Positions 29,045-37,533 of a DNA stretch of 64,000 bases are shown here, piece by piece (position 1 is the stretch's first letter; each line of letters opens with the position of its first letter). The position numbers and the translations under genes are program-made. Source of the stretch: Pseudorhodoferax soli (GTDB taxonomy: Bacteria; Pseudomonadota; Gammaproteobacteria; Burkholderiales; Burkholderiaceae_C); the NCBI RefSeq assembly GCF_003337555.1, contig NZ_QPJK01000001.1, positions 682,001 to 746,000 of the forward strand, given 5' to 3'. Under the pieces are notes generated by a model that did not search any database, was not told the origin of the DNA, and saw nothing but the letters and a program-made list of their open reading frames with translations.

Positions 29045-29923
29045 TCACGGTTCTGCCCCAAACAGCTTCTCGTACTCACGCAATAAGCGCACGGCAACTC
29101 GGCCAAGTTGCCAGCGCAACCCACTCACGCCTGGGTAGTTCCGCTCTGTCGCGTCCAGCTGAACCCGCGCGCTGGCTTGCGTCGCATGCTGCACCACCTC
29201 AGCGAAGCCTGGCCGCGCCGCAAGTTGCCGATGCCCGGCCCGTACGCGCCGTCGCTTCGTCAGCAGTTCCTGGACTGTCGCCCGCGCCTGGTGCCGAACC
29301 ACCATGGCAGAACTCCATCCGATCTGGTGTCCACTGGCCATTGCCCGCATGCCGAACTCGACATCGCCGCCACTGTGCAGAGTCGGATCGAAGCCTCCCA
29401 AGGCAAGAAGAGCATCACGCCGAATGGCCAGATTGGCCGTTGCCGCCCAACCCTGCGCCGCGTAGCCATCCTGGTTCAAGTGCATGCGCGCGTCGACCAG
29501 TTCCACAAGCGACGGGTGCGCGCCTGCGTAGGTCATCTCGATTGGGCCAGTCACGCGCGATTCGTCTCGCGTCGCGAAGTGATCTCGCACCGCGCTGAGC
29601 CAGGATGCGGCGGGAAGACAGCCCGCATCCGTGAAAGCGAGAATTTCGCCCTGCGCATGCTCTACCCCCAAGTTGCGCGCCGCGTAGCTGCCACGTTGTC
29701 CGCACACGAGGATGCGGATGGGCGTCCAGGCATGGCGGTTGGCAAACGCCTGGCAGACCTGCACGTGCTCAGCCTCTGAACCGTTGTCGATGATCAGCAA
29801 CTCGTCGCCCTCGCGCAGCAGGGTCCGAATCGCGTCGGCCGTCTGCACAGCGGCGTGCCCGTCTCGGTAGGTCGGCACGATCACCGAGATGCCGCCACAT
29901 CGGGCGACGACAGCTCTTTCCAT
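29045..29923 (-). CDS. Family 2 glycosyltransferase
   Basis: 292 residues with GT-A motifs: ISVIVPTYRDGHAAVQTADA, LLIIDNGS, YAARNLGVEHAQGEILAFTD(A) with the acidic metal site, and a GGDVEFGMRAMASG segment. It likely adds one sugar of the repeat unit. The start abuts the stop of the pyruvyltransferase gene (29923/29924), implying translational coupling. Confidence 0.88.
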   Translation of the reverse strand: MERAVVARCGGISVIVPTYRDGHAAVQTADAIRTLLREGDELLIIDNGSEAEHVQVCQAFANRHAWTPIRILVCGQRGSYAARNLGVEHAQGEILAFTDAGCLPAASWLSAVRDHFATRDESRVTGPIEMTYAGAHPSLVELVDARMHLNQDGYAAQGWAATANLAIRRDALLALGGFDPTLHSGGDVEFGMRAMASGHQIGWSSAMVVRHQARATVQELLTKRRRVRAGHRQLAARPGFAEVVQHATQASARVQLDATERNYPGVSGLRWQLGRVAVRLLREYEKLFGAEP

Positions 29924-31081
29924 TTAGGCTGCCTCAGGATGACGGCGGCGCAGCAGGGCGAAGACTTCCGCCCACATGGCTTCGCTCAGCGAACGCTGAT
30001 CTGCCGCGGCGGACGCAAGTTGCCTGCGCGCTTCAGCGTGCTGGGCCGCAGCCATGAGACGCTGCAACGTAGGCTGCCATGCGGCCTGGTTGGCCAGGTC
30101 GATGTTGAGATGAATGCACCCGTAGTCCGCCATCACCTCCTGGTACTTGTGCGTCCATCCGCAGGCCACCGACGGCACGGCCGCCGCCAGTGCGCTGATC
30201 AGCCCATGGAAGCGCGAAGAGACTGTTGCATGCGCAACGCCGATGATGGCCTTTGTCACCAGCGGAGATGGCTCGTCCAGCACCTCGATAGGCTGCGGCA
30301 GCATGGCATTGAGTTCAACGGCCAGGCGCCGGTCACCGTCACCCTCATGCACAAGAAGTGCAAGCCGCCGGCCCGTAGCGCCGAGCTGCGCTGCCGCACA
30401 ACGAAGGAAAGCAAGGTATGTGTTGCGCCTTGCCTGGTCCTGGCCGACCATCTTTTCGTTCGGGATCAACAACACAGCGCCCTGCACTTCCCGCAGCCGC
30501 TCGGGCAGTTCCGGGTGGAGCAGGTTCGTGAAGTCAGGCCTGAGGCGTACGTTGTGCTTGTCTGCAGCAAGGCCCTGGACATGCTGCATCGACGTCTTGT
30601 CACGCACGCAGATCAGATCGGCCTTGCCGAGCACCTTTTCAAAGGCGCTGGCCATGCCTGGCTCCTTGAAGGGCCCCAGGGCCTGCGGAAGCACGACGAA
30701 CGTGTTGCGGTCCGTCTTCCAGTTGGTTGCGACGGCAACCAAGCGGCGCTGCAGCTTCTGCAGGCCCCAATAGTCGCCGTACGCAAATCCTGACGCGTCG
30801 AGCACCACGTCGATGTCACTCGGCGCCATGAACCCCACGCCTTGGCGAAAGCCACGCGGCACGAGTTCGCACAGCCTGGATTTGTCGAACCCTCCACGAT
30901 CGCGGGGATACGTGCTGTACAAGCCATAGTGCATGCGCTTGTCGGTAGGCCAGGTGAACGGCACGGCAAAGCGCGCTCCCGGCAGGTGCTGGCTGAAGCG
31001 TTCACGGATCGCTTCGAGCATGAGCAACGCCCCCTTGTTGTGCGGGGACACGCCGACGATTTCAATGTTCAGCACGCTCAC
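29924..31081 (-). CDS. Polysaccharide pyruvyl transferase family protein (first of three)
   Basis: 385 residues, WcaK/AmsJ-like. It starts MSVLNIEIVGVSPHNKGALLML and contains DVVLDASGFAYGDYWG, LRPDFTNLL and the C-terminal SSRFHGLISALAAAVPSVACGW motif typical of this superfamily. It probably adds pyruvate to a sugar, although distant members have other roles. GTG start at 31081, six bases after the nitroreductase stop. Confidence 0.85.
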   Translation of the reverse strand: MSVLNIEIVGVSPHNKGALLMLEAIRERFSQHLPGARFAVPFTWPTDKRMHYGLYSTYPRDRGGFDKSRLCELVPRGFRQGVGFMAPSDIDVVLDASGFAYGDYWGLQKLQRRLVAVATNWKTDRNTFVVLPQALGPFKEPGMASAFEKVLGKADLICVRDKTSMQHVQGLAADKHNVRLRPDFTNLLHPELPERLREVQGAVLLIPNEKMVGQDQARRNTYLAFLRCAAAQLGATGRRLALLVHEGDGDRRLAVELNAMLPQPIEVLDEPSPLVTKAIIGVAHATVSSRFHGLISALAAAVPSVACGWTHKYQEVMADYGCIHLNIDLANQAAWQPTLQRLMAAAQHAEARRQLASAAADQRSLSEAMWAEVFALLRRRHPEAA

Positions 31082-31087
31082 CTTGTC

Positions 31088-32251
31088 TCAGATCCACCGC
31101 AGCATTTCATCGACATGCTTCTTCTCTGAATGCGGAACCAGGCCTGCAGCTTGCGGGTAGCCCACAGCGATCAGCATCACCACGCGCTCGTACGGCTCAA
31201 GGTTCAGCAAGCGCGCCATTTTGCGCTCACGCTGCTCCATGTCAGGCCAGTTGATCGAACAAGAGGCCAGTCCCAAAGTTTCCAACGCAAGCATCAGCTG
31301 CATGTTGGCCAAGCTGGCGTCGATGTAGATGATGTGGCGGTCGCGTTCGTACGGGTAAGCGCTCAGATCGCCAACGACGGCCAGCATGACCGGAATTCCA
31401 TCGGCGTATCCGGCGGTGCCCATGGGCAAATGCACAAGCGCCGTCTTGACAGGGCCGTCGGCCACCGCGACATAGCGCATTGGCTGGCGGTTGCAAGCAG
31501 AAGGTGCTTGCGCTGCCACGGCAACGGCGCGCTCGATCAATTCGCGCGGCACGGCGCGAGATTCGAAATTGCGCACGGAGGCCCGACGCTGAGCCAGGGT
31601 CAGCAACTGGTCGTACGTCACATCGCTGGTCGGAAGCTGCGCGTGAACGGCCGGCGCCGCAGGCGTGCAGTCCTGCGCATGCAGCAGAGCGCGGGCCTGA
31701 TCGCTCAATCGAGCAAACCGCCGTGGCTGCTGTGCGGACTCTTTCCACTCGGTCGCCGAGAAGTAGCTGCCTAGAACGTCGTGCGCGTACTTGAGCAACG
31801 ACACGTCATGGGCGCTGGACGCTTGCAGCAGGTTCTCGAACGCCCTTAGCGTCTCGTCGATGTAATCGAGCGCGAACACCTTGCGCGCCGGCACCATGCA
31901 GAGGCCCTTTTCAAGGCGGTGGACGTTGCGACGGATGATGACGGATGCCACCTCGCTCGAAGCTTCGTGGCGAATGTGGTGGAGTCGACCGGCAACCGTC
32001 GCATGCTGCTCCCGGTTGAACTCTGAACTGAAGAAGTAGTAATAGGTCTTGGCAAGCCAGGGACTGGATGCCGCCAATGGCAGCAAGGCCAGATCGATGC
32101 GGTGATGCAATCGTTCGATCTTGTGGCGCGCAAAACCGAAGGCACGTACGTACAGTGGCTTGCGTCTGGTCGGCTGCGCATCGCTGCCTCGCACCGCCGT
32201 GGCAGCAGCGGCAGGGCCATCCGCAGCGTCGATGCGTTGCCGTGCTGTCAT
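31088..32251 (-). CDS. Nitroreductase-family protein with an N-terminal extension
   Basis: 387 residues. About residues 210-387 form a flavin nitroreductase domain: RRASVRNFESRAVP, APSACNRQPMRYVAVAD (FMN-binding), DASLANMQLMLALETLGLAS and a typical MLIAVGYP near the end. The N-terminal 200 residues (PLYVRAFGFARHKIERLHHR..., RNVHRLEKGLCM) are not part of that domain and I do not recognise them. The ATG overlaps the upstream stop (ATGA), so the protein is made with the glycosyltransferases. A redox modification of a precursor is possible; the role is unknown. Confidence 0.8.
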   Translation of the reverse strand: MTARQRIDAADGPAAAATAVRGSDAQPTRRKPLYVRAFGFARHKIERLHHRIDLALLPLAASSPWLAKTYYYFFSSEFNREQHATVAGRLHHIRHEASSEVASVIIRRNVHRLEKGLCMVPARKVFALDYIDETLRAFENLLQASSAHDVSLLKYAHDVLGSYFSATEWKESAQQPRRFARLSDQARALLHAQDCTPAAPAVHAQLPTSDVTYDQLLTLAQRRASVRNFESRAVPRELIERAVAVAAQAPSACNRQPMRYVAVADGPVKTALVHLPMGTAGYADGIPVMLAVVGDLSAYPYERDRHIIYIDASLANMQLMLALETLGLASCSINWPDMEQRERKMARLLNLEPYERVVMLIAVGYPQAAGLVPHSEKKHVDEMLRWI

Positions 32252-34317
32252 GCTGCAGCCGCGCGCCCGTGTCGCTGGGCGCGCTTCACGACGTTCTTGA
32301 ACAGCGCGACAGCGGCCGACAGCGAAACCCCCTGCCCAAAGTACCGCCGCACATCCGCCCACTCCAGCGGAAATCCATAGAACGGCGCCAGCAGTTGCAG
32401 ATACAGACGCTGCTTGTCCGTTGCCGGCGCATCGGGCCACTTGGCGCAGATGCGTGCATAGGCGTCGATCAGCTTGGGCTTCTTCTTCTTGGAGATGCGG
32501 TCCGAGCGGTCATCGTCGGCCAGCCTGTAGGTGGCCTGTGGCACCAGGTGCGCCGGCCCGCACTTGTGGACCATGCGCAGGAACAGGTCGAGGTCCTGCC
32601 ACGCGGGCATGGATTCGTCGAACAGGCCTGCATCCAGATAAGCCTGGCGCCGGGCAAAGATCTGGTTGCCGATGGTGTTGTATCGAAACAAATCGCCGAA
32701 TTCAGTGACGGCCGGCTTGTCCAGCGTGTAGCTGCGCTTCTCGCTCTCGATCACCTCGGTCGCGTACAGCCCGCTGTAGCGCTGGCCGCTTGCGTCCAGC
32801 CGCGCAGCATGCTCGAGGAACAGGGCCAGCCGTTCGGGCATGAAGCTGTCGTCGTCGTCCAGCCCAGTCACCCACTCGCCGCGGGCGCTGCGAATCGCCT
32901 TGTTCCGCGCAGCCGGCGCCCCCAACGATTGGGCATGGTGGAAGAAGCGGATGCGGCCGTCCTGGGTGCTCAGCTGCTCTAGCCAGGCCAGCGTTCCATC
33001 GGTGGAGCCGTCGTCGGCAACGATCACTTCCAGATCCTGGTGCGTCTGCGCCAGCACGGAAGCCACTGCGCGCTGCAGCAGCGCCAGCCGGTTCTTGGTG
33101 GGGATGTAGACGGTGACCAGCATGCTCAGTTCTCGGGTAGCTTGGAATCCAGCGATGCCGGGGGCTTCTGACATGGCGGCGGCAGCGCCAGGGATGTTGA
33201 AGCGGGCTCGAACGCTGCGTGTCAGTTGCTGTACATGGGCGCTGAACGCGCGCCCGGAAGCCTGCGCCTCGAAGCCTGCACGGCCGGCATCGGCCAGTTG
33301 GCGACGCCGTTCCACCGGCCGCAGCGTCTGCAACGCCGCCAGCGCAGCGGCGATGTCGCCCACCGCGAAGCGGCACCCCGCCGGCACGTAGGGCTGCGTG
33401 CCCGGCAAATCACTGCACACCACTGGCACGCCCAGGGCCATCGCCTCCAGCATGACCAGCGGCACGCCTTCGTAGCGCGAGCACAGCAGCAGCACGTCGC
33501 AGTCGGCCAGCGCCGCATGCGCCGACATCCAGGGCTGCAGTTGCACGTGCTGGGCCAATGCTGGGTGCGTGCGCACCGTGGCTTCGATATCGCCGTGGTA
33601 CGGGCCATCGCCGACCAGGCTGAAATGCAGGCCGCCGTAGCGCGCCGGATCTGATTGGGCCAGGTGGTCCAAGAGCAGGTCCAACCCCTTCTGGTGGGCG
33701 TCCAGACGGCCGAGCACCAGCGCGCGCAGCGGCTCCTGCGGTCCGCGCGCACGCACGGGCATGCGGGCGGCCTGTTCCAGCTCCGGTGCGATGGTGTTGG
33801 GCAGCACGAACACCGGGCCGGAAGGCCGCGCCCAGGCCCGGAACTCGTCGGCCTGCGCTTCGGTGATCGCCACCCAGCCACTGGGCACCTTGGCATAGAA
33901 CCAGCGCACGAAGCGATCTTTCCATGCGCCGAGCCGGTAGCCCATCGACGCGAAGGCGCCAAGCAGCGGCACATACAGCAGCACGCGCAGGCCCATGGCG
34001 CGCAGCATCATCACATGCGGCACGTGCGCCCCCAGTGCGCCAGACGCCACGACAACGCACTCCGGCTCCAGCGCACGCACGCTGCGGCGCAGCCACTGCA
34101 GTTCGGCCCGCAAGCCCCCCTCTGCAGGGAACGGCTCGCAGCGCGTGGCCTGTGGGGCCTGGTCCAGCAAACGCGAGCTCGCCCGGGCTAGCACGCGGGG
34201 CCGCACCTGCGCCTGCGCTTGCAGTTCGTCGATCCAGCGCAGCAGCATGACTTCGTGGCCGCCGAAAAATGGCGATGCGTCCACGAACAGCCAACTGCCC
34301 AGAGGCGATGCGGTCAT
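32248..34317 (-). CDS. Bifunctional glycosyltransferase: GT4 domain fused to GT2 domain
   Basis: A single open frame of 689 residues. Residues 1 to about 385 are a GT-B, GT4-like enzyme (SWLFVDASPFFGGHEVMLLR, ALVLGRLDAHQKGLDLLLDH, SRYEGVPLVMLEAMALGVPV). Residues 399-689 are a complete GT2 (MLVTVYIPTKNRLALLQRAV, VIVADDGSTDGT, GAPAARNKAIRSARGEWV, GLDDDD). No stop codon lies between them; the linker is short and Ala-rich. The GT2 half has its own ATG at 33123 with a weak GAG site, so internal initiation is possible. Overlaps neighbours on both sides by ATGA. Confidence 0.85.
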   Translation of the reverse strand: MTASPLGSWLFVDASPFFGGHEVMLLRWIDELQAQAQVRPRVLARASSRLLDQAPQATRCEPFPAEGGLRAELQWLRRSVRALEPECVVVASGALGAHVPHVMMLRAMGLRVLLYVPLLGAFASMGYRLGAWKDRFVRWFYAKVPSGWVAITEAQADEFRAWARPSGPVFVLPNTIAPELEQAARMPVRARGPQEPLRALVLGRLDAHQKGLDLLLDHLAQSDPARYGGLHFSLVGDGPYHGDIEATVRTHPALAQHVQLQPWMSAHAALADCDVLLLCSRYEGVPLVMLEAMALGVPVVCSDLPGTQPYVPAGCRFAVGDIAAALAALQTLRPVERRRQLADAGRAGFEAQASGRAFSAHVQQLTRSVRARFNIPGAAAAMSEAPGIAGFQATRELSMLVTVYIPTKNRLALLQRAVASVLAQTHQDLEVIVADDGSTDGTLAWLEQLSTQDGRIRFFHHAQSLGAPAARNKAIRSARGEWVTGLDDDDSFMPERLALFLEHAARLDASGQRYSGLYATEVIESEKRSYTLDKPAVTEFGDLFRYNTIGNQIFARRQAYLDAGLFDESMPAWQDLDLFLRMVHKCGPAHLVPQATYRLADDDRSDRISKKKKPKLIDAYARICAKWPDAPATDKQRLYLQLLAPFYGFPLEWADVRRYFGQGVSLSAAVALFKNVVKRAQRHGRAAAA

Positions 34318-35537
34318 GGCCTGGCCTGGGCGGGAACCGCGTCGATGCTTGCGCGTGCGCTGCGCACGGCGGCCAGCAGGTCGTTGCCACGGTCGGGCCA
34401 ACGGTAGCGTGACTGGGCGGCCACGAAGGCGCGCTGCTGCATACCGTTCAAGCGTTCGTGGTCGCCAATGGCCTCCACGATGGCGCGCGCCAGGCCGGCC
34501 AGGTTGTCGCTCTGGAGCATGCTGGCGCGGATGTCCTGCGGCAGCCCTGCGGCGGCGTACGCCAGCGTGGCCACGGCCACTCGGTTGAAGATGTAGTCGA
34601 GAAACTTGAGCTTGAAGCCGCCACCGATGGCCTCGGGCACGATGGCCAGGCGCGCCTGCGCGAAATGCGAGGCGATCTCGTCGACAAATCCGTGGATGAC
34701 GGTGGCGCGGCTGCTGCGGCGCAGTTCGGCAGCCAGGTCGTCGGGGATGCCGCCGATCACGTGCAGCGTGATGCCGTTCTGGTGGAACAGCGCATCCGCT
34801 GCGGCGACGAACTGACGAAGGTTCTCCGATTTGGCAACCCAGTGGTAGTTGCCCACCATGATCACGTTGCGCGGCGTGTCGGCGGGCATGCGTTCGCGCG
34901 TAGACACCACACCGTCGTAGCCTGGCGTCAGCACCACGGTGGCGGTGTCGGGCGCGTCGGCATGGAACTTCTCCGCATCTTCCAGCGTGATGGCCGTCAC
35001 CAGATCGACGGTGCGCGCGATGTGGCGCTCGATGGCGCGTGTCTTGATCAAGTTCTGCCACAAGCCTGCATGCTTGAAGACCGAACCCTTGAACCCGCGC
35101 ACCAACGAGGTATAGACCGATGCCTCGTGGTCGTGCGCCACATGCACCAGCACTGGTGCGGCCCGGCCGGCGCGTGCCTTGAGGAACGGCGCCATGGCCC
35201 AGCCCAGTCCGTATTGGTCGAAGACCACGAAATCCCAAGTCTCCTGCGCCAACTCTTCGACCAGTTGGCGATAGGCCGGCGTGGCGTGCGAAGCGGCGAC
35301 CAGCGGCATCGTGCTGAGCAAGGAGCGGGCAGTGCCGCGCGGCGTGCCGGGCACCAGGCGCCAGCGGACCGGCCAGTCGGCCGGCACGACAGCGGGCGGC
35401 TCGCACGGGAAGCCGGCGAAGGTGATGTCGGCACCGGCCTGTGCGACAGCACGCAGCAGACGGGCGGTGTAAATGCGGTCACCGGTGTCCAGCGGGAATG
35501 GCTGGGCGCGTGCGATCCAGAGGGCTTTCATGTTCAC
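34314..35537 (-). CDS. Family 4 (GT-B) glycosyltransferase
   Basis: 405-407 residues. The start (MKALWIARAQPFPLDTGDRI) and TPGYDGVVS, GNYHWVAKSENL..., HVIGGIPDDLA and ARLAIVPEAIGGGFKLKFLDY show a GT-B enzyme of the GT4/Glyco_trans_1_4 kind. A GTG at 35537 overlaps the acyltransferase stop (GTGA), fitting the coupling pattern along this operon; the ATG at 35531 is the alternative. Confidence 0.88.
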   Translation of the reverse strand: MNMKALWIARAQPFPLDTGDRIYTARLLRAVAQAGADITFAGFPCEPPAVVPADWPVRWRLVPGTPRGTARSLLSTMPLVAASHATPAYRQLVEELAQETWDFVVFDQYGLGWAMAPFLKARAGRAAPVLVHVAHDHEASVYTSLVRGFKGSVFKHAGLWQNLIKTRAIERHIARTVDLVTAITLEDAEKFHADAPDTATVVLTPGYDGVVSTRERMPADTPRNVIMVGNYHWVAKSENLRQFVAAADALFHQNGITLHVIGGIPDDLAAELRRSSRATVIHGFVDEIASHFAQARLAIVPEAIGGGFKLKFLDYIFNRVAVATLAYAAAGLPQDIRASMLQSDNLAGLARAIVEAIGDHERLNGMQQRAFVAAQSRYRWPDRGNDLLAAVRSARASIDAVPAQARP

Positions 35538-36661
35538 GTCGCAATCTCACGACCAAGGCTCGAGCGGCGGTCGAGCAACAGCTGCAAGCGGCTCTTCAAG
35601 CCCAGCGCGCGGCGCTCGATCAAGACCCAGCTCAGGAACGCGCACACAAAAGTACCAATCAACACGAGAACACCTCCCTGCCAACCCACAACGCCAACGG
35701 CGATCAACGCATTGGCGAGAGGCATGTGATAAAGATAGACGCCATAAGACAGGTCGTTGCCGCGCAACCAGCGAAGGGCAAGACCAGGATACGAATATGC
35801 GAAAGCAAGACAGGCGAGCCCATTTGCGACGGCATTGAGCAGCCCAATCTCGTTGCCGGGCAGATGCAGCAGCGGAGGGAAGTCCACAAACAAGGACAGG
35901 ATGCCAACAGCAACGGCGATCAGGACGAACGGCAACGCGCGCCCTGCAATCAGCGGCTGAAGCCGGTCGAACTGCAACTGCGCCAGCACGCCAAGCAAGA
36001 ACATCCACACCCAGCTGACGAATGACAGCGGCGACACGGTCATGACTTTACGGAGAGTTTCCACTTGCGCGTCACGAGGATCCAGACCAGCCGTAGCCCA
36101 CCAGCACACCAAGAGAGAAATTAGCGCCGCACCGATAAGCACGCCATACAAGCGCCTGATCCGCTGGCCCAAAATGACCAGCAGCGGTAGCACCACATAG
36201 AACGCAAGTTCAACCGGGATGGTCCAAAGCACTGGATTCGCAACCCCCATTCCGTAGCCCCGCAAAAACTGCGGATTCCAGGACTGCAGAAAGCTCAGTT
36301 GCATCGCTATCCAAATCAACGTCGTGCCAACGTTCTCCCTCAAAGGCTCGGAGTACAGGAACAGCAGTAATGCGAGGCTGAACAGGCAAGCGGCCCACAA
36401 GCCCGGGAAGATGCGCAGCGCGCGACTGGCAATGTAAGCGGCAACGTTCGGGTTGCGCCGCCACGATCCGCCGATCAAAAATCCGCTGATGAAGAAGAAG
36501 ATCGGCACGCCGGGAAACAAGCTAAGCACCTCTAGCCAAGAAGCGCTGTGCATCCCAGGCATGAAGCTGACCAGGTGAACCACCACCACCTGCGCCGCAG
36601 CAAACACCCGCACAAGGTCAAAGTTGTTGAGGGCATGGTCGCCTGAAGTAGCCGTGCTCAT
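35534..36661 (-). CDS. Acyltransferase family 3 (OafA/ExoZ-like)
   Basis: 375 residues with about ten membrane segments. The essential histidine is in AAAQVVVVHLVSF near residue 28, and FFFISGFLIG and RIFPGLWAA follow, as in OafA, ExoZ and NodX. It transfers acetyl or another acyl group to a sugar of the repeat unit at the membrane. ATG start overlaps the aldo/keto reductase stop (ATGA). Confidence 0.92.
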   Translation of the reverse strand: MSTATSGDHALNNFDLVRVFAAAQVVVVHLVSFMPGMHSASWLEVLSLFPGVPIFFFISGFLIGGSWRRNPNVAAYIASRALRIFPGLWAACLFSLALLLFLYSEPLRENVGTTLIWIAMQLSFLQSWNPQFLRGYGMGVANPVLWTIPVELAFYVVLPLLVILGQRIRRLYGVLIGAALISLLVCWWATAGLDPRDAQVETLRKVMTVSPLSFVSWVWMFLLGVLAQLQFDRLQPLIAGRALPFVLIAVAVGILSLFVDFPPLLHLPGNEIGLLNAVANGLACLAFAYSYPGLALRWLRGNDLSYGVYLYHMPLANALIAVGVVGWQGGVLVLIGTFVCAFLSWVLIERRALGLKSRLQLLLDRRSSLGREIAT

Positions 36662-37533
36662 GCCCGCAGCTCCCGATCGGAAACGTCGGCCAAGGCGTGC
36701 TGATAGGCCTGCGCGTTGGCCCGCAGATGTGTCAATCGCGTCGTGCCCACAATCAGTGCCTCGACGGCGGGCAGGCTCAAAGCACTGCCCAGAGCCCCGC
36801 GCAGCGCTTGTTCCATGGAAACGCCATGCGGCGCCGCGGGCAGAAAACCTCGCAGCACAACGCGCTTGCCGTGCTGCGAAAGAGTGGCGAGCAAGTCAGG
36901 AGCGCGAACCGTCGCATCGAAAGCGAACTGGACAACGTCCACAGACTGATGCGTTCCGGCTTTCCACACCAATGCATCTTCATCGCAGGAGACGCCGAAT
37001 GCACGGAACAGGCCCTTGGCGCGCCACTGCTCGACGCGACGCAAAAGTTGCTCGTCGTCCAGCACGCCGGGGTCGGGGCTGTGCAGATAAAAGATATCGA
37101 GATGGTCGGTGCGCAGCCTTTTCAAGCTTTCAAGAAGAGAACGCTCCAGGTAGTCGGGCTCGAAGCAGCGAGGCACACCTTGCGCTCGATGGTCGGCGAC
37201 ACGCTTGTGGACTGCGCCGCGTTGCGCGGCGAGCCAGCGAATGGGCACTTTGAACTGCGAGATCAAAGCTTGTTTGGCGGTCAAGCGCTGGCCGGCCTTG
37301 CTGGCAAGAATCACCTCTTTCCGGCGAGCGTGCAAGGCCTCCCCAATATATCGTTCGCTGTCGCCCTGCCCATAAATGCTGGCAGTGTCGAAGTGGCGCA
37401 CGCCGAGTTCTAAAGCGGCATCCAACAGAGCGATGCATTCGCGCCGACTCAATGGGGTCAAGGCGGATCCGATGCGCGCGCACCCAAGCGCTAGCGTCGG
37501 CAATACGCGGTCGCCGCGATGACTCGAATTCAA
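36658..37533 (-). CDS. Aldo/keto reductase in the exopolysaccharide operon
   Basis: 291 residues. The catalytic tetrad is visible: Asp and Tyr in HFDTASIYGQGDSE, Lys in ILASKAG and His in FYLHSPD. The frame stays open upstream to 37665, but the TTG at 37533 has GGAG seven bases before it and overlaps the hydrolase stop (TTGA), so it is the likely start. It may reduce a sugar or a small precursor; the substrate is unknown. Confidence 0.85.
   Translation of the reverse strand: MNSSHRGDRVLPTLALGCARIGSALTPLSRRECIALLDAALELGVRHFDTASIYGQGDSERYIGEALHARRKEVILASKAGQRLTAKQALISQFKVPIRWLAAQRGAVHKRVADHRAQGVPRCFEPDYLERSLLESLKRLRTDHLDIFYLHSPDPGVLDDEQLLRRVEQWRAKGLFRAFGVSCDEDALVWKAGTHQSVDVVQFAFDATVRAPDLLATLSQHGKRVVLRGFLPAAPHGVSMEQALRGALGSALSLPAVEALIVGTTRLTHLRANAQAYQHALADVSDRELRA

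Noticed and set aside
34318-35406. Upstream extension of the fused glycosyltransferase frame to more than 1000 residues
   Set aside because: The extra residues are the out-of-frame reading of the GT4 gene at 34314-35537, which has clear motifs in its own frame; the ATG at 34317 overlaps that gene's stop as expected.
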